From: Begonia masoniana
Taxonomy: Eukaryota; Streptophyta; Magnoliopsida; Cucurbitales; Begoniaceae
NCBI GenBank assembly: GCA_022432975.1
Contig: CM039509.1
Coordinates: 41,202,209 to 41,266,208 of the forward strand
Direction of reading: 5' to 3'
Length of the DNA: 64,000 nucleotides
Under the pieces are notes generated by a model. It worked only from the letters and a program-made list of their open reading frames with translations. It did not search any database and was not told where the DNA came from. Below are positions 57,091 to 64,000 of this stretch, piece by piece (positions within the stretch are counted from its first letter, which is position 1; the number at the start of each line of letters is the position of its first letter). A program made the position numbers and the translations under genes.

Positions 57091-58250
57091 TAATTTGATT
57101 TCAAGGAGTCCATCTCATCTTTCATGGCTGCCTCCCACTTAATCGAATCATCAGACTGTGCTGCTTTTTCATAACATTGTGGTTCGCCTGCCTCGGTCAG
57201 TAGAATGTAATTAAGAGACGTAGACCATCTCTGGACTGGTTTGCTGATTCTGGATGATCTTCTCAGTTCTGCAATCGGCGTTTGCGGATTTACCTCTGGA
57301 GCCACATTCTCATCAACTTCTTCTTCAACAACACCCCGAGTTTCTTCAACAGTCGGACTATTATCAGCTGAAAAATATCTAAAGTTGACCACAGTAGACT
57401 CTTTCAATACAGAACTCCCACTATCAGAAGTCTTTCCAACTGCATCTTTGTAAAGAACTTGTTCATTGAAGATGACGTTCCTGCTGTGAATGATCTTCTG
57501 ATTTTGATTATCTCAGAAACGATAACCAAACTCGGCGTCACCATAACCAATAATAAAACACTTATTAGATTTCGAATCAAGCTTGTTTTTATCAGAATCA
57601 TCAATATGAACATATGATAAGCAACCAAACACTTTCAAAAAAGAAAAGTTTACCTTTTTACCGCTCCAAACTTCTTTTGGAACTTTGAAATCTAGATGTG
57701 CAGAGGATCCTTTATTGATTTAGTTAGGCTGCAGTGCTGACAGCATCTGCCAAAAGGTTTTAGGCAGCCTGGCGTGCAATCTCATGCTCCTTGCACATTC
57801 ATTCAGCGTTCTGTTCATCCTTTCACCTACTCTATTCTCTTGAGGAGTTCTAGGAATAGTTTTCTCTATCTTGATCCCATTCCTAGCACAATACTCTCTA
57901 AAATCTGCATTGATGTACTCTCCTCCGTTGTCGAACCTCAAAAACTTCACTTTCATATTCGTTTCATTCTCAACCAAAGCCTTCTACTTCTTGAAAACAC
58001 TGAATACATCAGACTTTATCTTCATAAAGTAGACCCAAACCTTTCTTGTTGAATCATCTATGAACGTCACGTAGTAGTATGATCCACCAAGAGAAGAAAT
58101 GGGTGGGGTCCCCAGACATCAGTGTTTACTAATTCCAGTTTTTTCTTCTTCAGCTCCTTCCCAACCTTTAGAAAACTGACACATTTTTGTTTCCAAAAAA
58201 TGCAACTTTCACATAGCTGATGCTCAACAGACTTTAGCTCTGGAATCTAA
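57091..58250 (-). pseudogene. Element G integrase remnant
   Basis: It includes the catalytic-core pieces DNGGEYINADFREYCARNGIK and PQENRVGERMNRTLNECARSM (the Q-N-G-V-A-E context is altered), then frame breaks near 57977, 57720 and 57530. The linker before RT contains the usual RRSSRISKPVQRW and YEKAAQSDDSIKWEAAMKDEMDSL blocks. Confidence 0.8.
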
Positions 58251-58837
58251 TCATTCTTGACAAGAATCTTCATTCCTTTCTCGCTCATGTGGCCCAACCT
58301 GCAATGCCACAACTCTGTGTTTTTCGAGCTATCAACAACAGCAACTGTGTCTCTACATGTAGAAGTCATGTATAAGGTTCCTGTTATTTGACCTCGAGCG
58401 ACGACCATCGCTCCTTTAGTTACCTTCCAAGTACTGGTTCCGAAACTGACATTATGACCTTCACTATCAAGTTGTCCAACTGAAATCAGATTTCGCATCA
58501 ACCCTGGCACGTGTCTCACTTTACTGATCTTCCAAATAGAACTGTTTGCTATCTTCAGTTTGATGTCACCGATGCCCTCAATATCCAGTGGCTCACCATC
58601 TGCAACGTAGGCCTTCCCATAATTTCCAGCCATATAATTGTCCATTAATTCCTTGTGCGCGGTGGTGTGAAATGACGCTTCCGAGTCCAAAACTCATGAG
58701 TCTATCGGGCTGTCGGCTGAAAGAAGCAAAGCATCAGTGATGTCTACCGTTACTGTATTTACTCCATCACCTTTGTCATTTCCATTCTTCTTTGGTACTC
58801 TGCAATCCTTCTTCATGTGACCCTTCTTGCCACAATT
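58247..58837 (-). pseudogene. Element G zinc-knuckle and protease/GAG-pre-integrase region
   Basis: It follows the TAG at 58838, which splits the CCHC knuckle (C..C on either side, GKKGHMKKDC). A TGA at 58694-58696 interrupts before DSEAS; copia proteases have DSGA there, so Gly is lost as Glu. The downstream GAG-pre-integrase block is readable (SSIWKISKVRHVPGLMRNLI; LWHCRLGHMSEKGMKIL). Confidence 0.8.
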
Positions 58838-59278
58838 CTAGCACTTAAGTGTTCGCCAGGACTTAGACTGATTCATTTCATTTTTCGACTTGGATCTGGA
58901 TCTTCCCCTACCCCGGTTGGAGTTTCTCTCATTATTTCTTCCTCTATTTTCAACATGGAGAGCTGAGTCTTTTGATGTTTCACCAGAATCAATTTTACAA
59001 ACTTCCTCGACAAGAATATGATCCCTTACATCGGTAAATACCAATTTTGCACTTCCGACTGAATTACTAACTGCTGCCCTCATAGACTCCCAGCTATTCG
59101 GTAGAGATGCCAACAAAATTAGGGCACGAACCTCATCCCCAAAATCAATATTCACAGATAATAATTGATTCACAATAGTATTAAATTCATTTAGATGCGT
59201 TGCGATAGAAGTACCATCAATAATCTTCAGATTAAAAATTTTCTTCATCAGAAATACCTTGTTATTTGCATAGGGTTT
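58838..59278 (-). pseudogene. gag: Element G Gag remnant (5'-truncated)
   Basis: It starts at ANNKVFLMKKIFNLK and runs through HLNEFNTIVNQLLSV, ALILLASLPNSWESM and an Arg/Asn/Gly/Ser-rich tail before the zinc knuckle. The N-terminal ~95 residues seen in unit I are missing; the junction is at about 59278 next to unrelated DNA. Confidence 0.8.
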
Positions 59279-59649
59279 TTGATGTGCCCAAGGCCCCGTC
59301 ACCAATCAAGGTAAGTGCGTTTATTAACAAGGATGAATTTATTAATGCATTTGCCTCTCATTTTGTAGGAGTTGAACATGTAAAGGTTTAGATTAGAAGC
59401 ATGAATATAAAGAGGGAATTTATCTTCCCTAATTCAACTCATTGTAACCAAACATTATGTGTGTTATATTGGTTACTTTTTGTGTGTTTTATTTGGAAAA
59501 AAATGGCCTTATTGTAAGGAATTATTAAAACATGCATTTAGGCATTTAAGACTAGATGAATGTTAGGATAGTGTGGCAAAAGAGTTTGGATGAACTTAAG
59601 GTATAAATTATACAAGGAAATTGCATGAAAGCATGCATGGCTAGTTTGG
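59279..59649. other. Unassigned DNA
   Basis: No gene or known repeat recognised. A run of about 11 G lies at its right edge (59655-59665), where the Cassandra fragment begins. Confidence 0.4.
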
Positions 59650-60082
59650 GCTCCAACTTGAAGAGGGGGGGGGGGACCACTTTTGCCAACGAGGACATTG
59701 GGCCCCTGAGGGGAGTGATTGTGATGACCGCAGCTCAAATCGGGGAACGACCTCCGGTGGGTAGGCTCGGGGAAAGGCTACTGATCGGTGAAACCGTACA
59801 GGGTGGATCCGGGGGTCATGACAATCTCACATCGTTTGGAAAGGTGTATGAAAATGAAATATATGTAAGAAAACTCACCCAAGATAGTGAGACGCGTTTT
59901 GGAGCACAATAGGCAACGGATCCCATAAGAACTCTGAAGCTAAAAGTTCTTCGGTGAGACTAGTACCAGGTTGGGTGACCGACTGGGAAGTCCTCGCCAA
60001 ACAAAGCCGTGAGGGGAGGATATTGGGTTACGACCCAATCCCCAGAGCAGACAATATCTTACTGGGAAAAGGGGTCGTTACA
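59650..60082 (+). mobile_element. Cassandra TRIM, 5'-truncated
   Basis: A partial interior (GCCAACGAGGACATTGGGCC, 59688-59707; GTGATTGTGATGACC, 59716-59730) is followed by a complete 264-bp LTR (59819-60082, TGACAATCTCACATCG...GGTCGTTACA). The LTR has the 5S-derived segment at 59918-59998 (GGATCCCATAAGAACTCTGA; TTGGGTGACCGACTGGGAAG). The 5' LTR and PBS are missing. Confidence 0.85.
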
Positions 60083-60424
60083 ATCAATTTTCACATATTT
60101 CACAACAATGTCTCTTATAGACATTTGAAGGTTTTTGGATGCAGAAAACTCCCTTTGTTTCTAGCCTCCCTTCATTGTTCTTTTTTCCAGTCATTTTTCA
60201 ATAAATATGGAGCTTAAAAAGAAACAATCAAGTGTTCGTGAAGTAGAGAGAAAAATAGTAGGAGAGAGAAAAGAAATAGCAAGAAAAAAATAAATGATGT
60301 GCAATTGTGCAAAGTGAGTTTTAAAAGTGATGAATTTCTTTTAATGAGGTACACTAAGAATATCTATTTATTATATAAGAAAACATTCATTATATTTGTT
60401 TGTTGGGAATACCCGAGGTGATCT

Positions 60425-60665
60425 GCCTCGGCCAAATGATTGATTCATTTACTTCAATGATGAAAATACTGGCACACTATCACCAAATAATAACTATTCA
60501 TTTTATGTACTTGATGAAATAAAAAAAAAATCATCTTCTCCACATTTTTTGTTTGTGCAAAGTTCATCTTTCACTTGTCAATGTCATTTTGTTATGTCAA
60601 TATCAAGGATGAACATGACTATGGCTTCAATGTGAGCATCCTATACCTTCTAGGAAGTTAAGATG
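60425..60665 (-). repeat. Dispersed ~250-bp repeat, copy 3
   Basis: Inverted relative to 46985-47235 and 50575-50815 (AAGGATGAACATGACTATGG, CAATGTGAGCATCCTATACC). Confidence 0.55.
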
Positions 60666-61848
60666 CCCAAATTATTAATTGTGTTTGTCTTTAGATGAAT
60701 TTGGTTAGAGTAACTTAGTCGGGATATGGATATCTAATCGCTTGGCTCGTTTAACTTGTAACACACGAGCTGACACGAGTCAATTTTTTTTTTGTTGGCT
60801 TATTAAACTCGACTAGTTAGACTTGATTTGTTTGTGTTGAGTTATGGAGTCTAATTTAGGTTTGAGGGTATTTTGGTCATTATTTACCCTGTTATTCTGT
60901 AACCCTAAATCGTCTAGTATATAACGACGTTTTTAGGTTATCGAGTGTGACAGAGAGAGTAACTGAGAGTGTGAGGCAAAAACCGTTGTAACTCGTAATT
61001 GATCTTAGTAAAATCTGTCAGCGACCAGTGGACGTAGCTCTTACAACGAGAGTGAACCACTATAAATCTGTGTATTATTTTCCTTTCGTATTTGCGATTA
61101 TTCGTTACAGGTGGATTAGGGCTCAAATCCTAACAACTGGTAGCAGAGCTTCAAGTTGAAGCGGTTTTTGAAAATTAAGGTTTGATTATTCAAAGGAATC
61201 GATCGATTTTAGGTTTGCAATTTCAGTAGGTGAAATTGGAATTTTGGAGGAAAAGAAAACTGAAAAAAAAAGAAAAAAAGAAAAGAAAATTTCTTTTCTG
61301 GTTTTCTTCTTCGACTACAAAGAAGAATAGAGAAGCGCTGCCTGAGCCAACCGACGAAGAAGAACAGAGAACACTGTTTGCCACCGTTCTGTAAACTATC
61401 CGACATCTGAAGAGAGAAAGAAGCTACTACCATCACCCCGCGCCTTTCGCAAACCTTAGACCCACACGCCTTCCGCCATCGACCTGTTCGTAGAACCGCC
61501 ACGCGAACAGCTAAGCTCCGATCAGAACTCACCTATTGGTCGACGGGGAACTGCGCTGCGCAGTTACCGCCCATTCTTCAACTCCGATCTTACTTCAATC
61601 TGAGTCTGAACGTCAAGTCAGTAGAATTTTGTTTGAGAAACAATTTTTTGGTGCACTGTTTCTTGAATTTATTTTTTGTGGAATAATTTTTGGTTATTTT
61701 GTTGGATTTCAAAATTGTTCTGAAATTCTTGGGTTAATTAAGTGATTGGAAAATTTCTGTGATCGTGCTGATAAATTTGTTGGGCAGATTTGAGATTATT
61801 TATTGGGGCTGAATAATTGATATTGAAATATCTATTTTTGGGCATTGA

Positions 61849-62534
61849 TAACGATAGCAGGCGACGATAGCACATGACACGGTATTGAAAAATTTGATGG
61901 GACAGATTTTGTGTTCTGGAGAATGCAAATCAAGGATTAATTGTAGGAAAAAAACTTCATCTTCCCTTGAGTGCGAACCAGAGAAGATGGAAGACGGTGA
62001 ATGGAATCTCCTTGATAGACAGGTTTTGTAGTCGTCCGATTGACACTAGCCAAAAGCGTTGCTCACAACGTGGCTAAGGAGAAGGCCACTGCGAGTCTGA
62101 TGAAGGCTCTATCTGATATGTACGAGAAACCCTCCGCGAATAATAAGGTATTTCTTATGAAAACGTTTTTTAATCTGAAGATAGTTGATGGTACTTCTGT
62201 CGTAGCACATTTGAATGAATTTGATACGATTGTGAATCAATTGCTATATGTGGATATTGATTTTGGGGATGAGGTTCATGCCCTAATTTTGTTGGCGTCT
62301 CTACCGAATAGCTGGGAGCTTATGAGAGTAGCAGTCAATAATTCGGTCGGAAGTGCAAAATTGGTATTCACCAATGTGAGGGACCATATTCTTGCCGAGG
62401 AAGTTCGTAAGATTGATTCTGGTGAAATATCAAAAGGCACAGCTCTTAATGTTGAAAACAGAGGAAGAAATAATAATAGAAACTCCAACCGGGATAGGGT
62501 CAGTCTAAGACCCGACGAACACTTAAGGAATTAA
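61849..62534 (+). pseudogene. gag: Unit H Gag remnant
   Basis: Compared with unit I the initiator ATG is ATA, an AGA has become TGA within the first ten codons, further stops occur near 61938-61946, and frameshifts follow. The open part (62040-62534) reads LMKALSDMYEKPSANNKVFL, HLNEFDTIVNQLL and ALILLASLPNSWELM, and ends in the NRGRNNNRNSNRDR tail without a zinc knuckle. Confidence 0.82.
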
Positions 62535-62819
62535 TGGAGCCTAGGTTTGGGGGTATTTTAGTCATTATGTACCTTGTTATTCTGTAACCCTAAATCGTCT
62601 AGTATATAAAGACGTATTTAGGTTATCGAGTGATTAGAGAGAGTAACTGAGAGTGTGAGACAAAACTGTTTTAACTCTTTTTCGATCTTAGTGAAATCTG
62701 TCAGCGGCCAGTGGACGTAGCACTCACAACGAGAGTGAACCACTATAAATCTGTGTGTTGTTTTTTTTTCGTATTCTCGATCGTTCGTTACAGGTGGATT
62801 ATGGCATCTAATCCTAACA
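62527..62819 (+). repeat. Shared middle LTR of copia units H and I
   Basis: It is the 3' LTR of H and the 5' LTR of I, followed by a perfect PBS TGGTATCAGAGC (62822-62833). TATATAAAGACG near 62600 is a TATA candidate. Confidence 0.8.
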
Positions 62820-64000
62820 ACTGGTATCAGAGCTTCAGGTTGAAGCGGTTTTCAAAAATCAGGGTTTGATTATTCGAAAGTATCGATCGATTCGGAGTTT
62901 GCAATTTTGGAAATTGAAATTGCAATTCTTGGAAAAAGGAAAATAGCAAAGTTTTCTAGTGTTTTGCCAAAGAAAACAAAGAAAAAAAACTAAAGAACAT
63001 AACCTTATGTTCTGTTCTACTCACCACGAAGAACAGCGAAGAAGCATCGCCGTTGCCATCGCTATCCGACAGAAAGTGTCGCTGCCCCCGACCGCATAGA
63101 CAACGCCGACCACTGACGCCACTAGAATGACGCCGCCATTCTGCCATCACCGAGCGCAACAAAACCATCAGTCCTCGCCGCTATCGCCAAGCATCGCACA
63201 GAAGACGACGCCCGGTCAATCCTTGTCGTTCTGTTGTGCCGGAGAGAAATCAGAAACCGCGCGACGCCTCTGGCAGTGAAGAACTGTCCGCCGACCGTCG
63301 TCAAAACTGTGAAGAATTAGAAGAAAAGTTTCTCTGTTCGTCGTCTTCACTAGCGAAGGAAGAAGGAGGAGTTGCAGCATTTGATTTTGGAATTTTTTTT
63401 GGGTTTATTCTGATTTTTTAAAAGGGAGATTTTTGATAACGATGGCAAACGACGATAGCACAAGACACGATATTGGAAAATTCAATGGGACAGATTTTGC
63501 GTTCTGGAGAATGCAAATTGAGGATTACTTGTACGGAAAGAAACTTCATCTTCTTTTGAGTGCGAAACTAGAGAAGATGGAAGACAGTGAATGGAATCTC
63601 CTTGATAGACATGTTTTAGGAGTCGTCCGATTGACGTTAGCCAAAAGCTTTGCTCACAACGTGGTGAAGGAGAAGACCACCGCGAGTCTGATGAAGGCTC
63701 TATCTGATATGTACAAGAAATTGATGAGCGCTAAGCCAAGCAAGGGCTGCATTCAACCCACGAATAGTGATGGTTCACTCAGATCTCGGATTTGCAGAAA
63801 ATAGTAACTTTAGAAGCTTAAATGGATGGGCAAATAAAATCCAAATCAATCGAAATTTTAAGGGAAGCTTAGTATATTAGTGAAGAACAACACCTTAAAA
63901 TATCAAGAGAAAATAATGCGCGGAAATGAAGTTATGATGATAAACCCAAATGCTGTCCGATAAGCAACTTTTGAGGCTTTCAGCAAACAATCTTCCGTGG
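62820..64000 (+). mobile_element. Unit I: second copia unit, interior truncated
   Basis: PBS, leader (62834-63441) and the start of gag are present. Similarity to copia gag stops at about 63722, and 63723-64000 is unrelated to gag. The window ends before another LTR can be seen. Confidence 0.7.
63442..63804 (+). CDS. gag: Unit I truncated copia Gag
   Basis: The ATG at 63442 opens MANDDSTRHDIGKFNGTDFA, followed by FWRMQIEDYLYGKKLHLLLS, WNLLDRHVLGVVRLTLAKS and LMKALSDMYKK, a normal N-terminal copia Gag of the G/H family. After about residue 93 the frame runs into foreign sequence for 28 codons and stops at 63802-63804. The zinc knuckle and all pol domains are absent. The first 93 residues are undamaged, unlike H, so this unit is younger or was protected. 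Probably non-functional. Confidence 0.65.
   Translation: MANDDSTRHDIGKFNGTDFAFWRMQIEDYLYGKKLHLLLSAKLEKMEDSEWNLLDRHVLGVVRLTLAKSFAHNVVKEKTTASLMKALSDMYKKLMSAKPSKGCIQPTNSDGSLRSRICRK

Larger units (their letters stand above)
50895..59278 (-). mobile_element. Element G: decayed Ty1/copia retrotransposon, broken up by other elements
   Basis: On the minus strand the order is gag (5'-truncated at about 59278), protease region, integrase, RT, a break at 56357, and after a 5-kb block of other elements the 3' internal end with PPT and a 302-bp 3' LTR (50895-51196). RNase H is missing. Gag, integrase before RT, and a VDD-type RT box identify Ty1/copia; the gag resembles units H and I at 60835-63722. The 5' LTR is lost. 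Confidence 0.85.
60835..62819 (+). mobile_element. Unit H: gag-only Ty1/copia element
   Basis: The 5' LTR is 60835-61135 (TGTTGAGTTATGGAG...CCTAACA), and the PBS-like TGGTAGCAGAGC (61138-61149) has one mismatch. A ~700-bp leader precedes gag, and the 3' LTR (about 62527-62819) follows directly. Gag is joined straight to the LTR, so all of pol is deleted. The start of the 3' LTR is eroded (no clean TGTTGAG). Same family as G. Confidence 0.82.

Overview
The window is transposon-dense plant nuclear DNA. LTR retrotransposons with plant-type primer sites (TGGTATCAGAGC, initiator Met-tRNA), Ty3/gypsy and Ty1/copia polyproteins, a Cassandra TRIM carrying 5S rRNA-derived LTRs, and a spliced glycine-rich protein gene all point to a flowering plant, most likely a eudicot. 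The genus cannot be fixed from what I can see. Only one intact host gene is visible, the glycine-rich secreted protein at 48396-48873 (minus). A second host-derived piece is a broken lectin-receptor-kinase fragment at 3087-3649.

Layout. 1-4920: AT-rich DNA, a decayed hAT-like transposon abutting the kinase fragment, and a 160-bp tandem duplication. 4921-21233: gypsy element A (TSD TCATT) with a gag-only interior; its left LTR is split by a complete, young gypsy element B (6484-15123, minus, TSD GTTAG) that keeps an uninterrupted gag-pol with a chromodomain. About 21290-24560: decayed, pol-less gypsy element D containing a short solo LTR (S). 24812-28075: solo LTR X1 carrying about 43 copies of a 26-bp repeat. 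About 29256-46565: old gypsy element C, interrupted by solo LTR X2 in its 5' LTR, E1 in its RT, E2 in its integrase and E3 in its 3' LTR. E1 carries about 80 copies of a 27-bp repeat. 46566-50894: a probable tRNA-derived SINE, the glycine-rich gene, a ~740-bp foldback element and a dispersed short repeat. 50895-59278: decayed copia element G (minus), broken up by a Cassandra tandem array, a chimeric LTR scrap and gypsy fragment F. 59650-60082: a third Cassandra piece. 60835-64000: two tandem gag-only copia units sharing a middle LTR.

How the parts relate. A, B, F, X1, X2 and E1-E3 look like relatives of one Tekay/Del-type chromovirus radiation. Their LTRs are long (2.0-4.0 kb) and share one architecture despite little overall similarity. 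In sense orientation this is: a TATA-like region, a perfect splice donor (AG/GTAAGT), a tiny GCC-N4-GGC hairpin, an inverted-repeat arm (CCTACAYCA...), a 420-620 nt variable loop, the complementary arm (...TGRTGTAGG), a family-specific tandem repeat array built around CCGRTGG-like cores, and a GTTACA end. The arms covary between families, which suggests a conserved RNA structure. I consider this the most interesting signal in the window.

Element boundaries, TSDs and motifs were read by eye. Clade names and functions rest on known family features. Divergence values and copy numbers are hand estimates.
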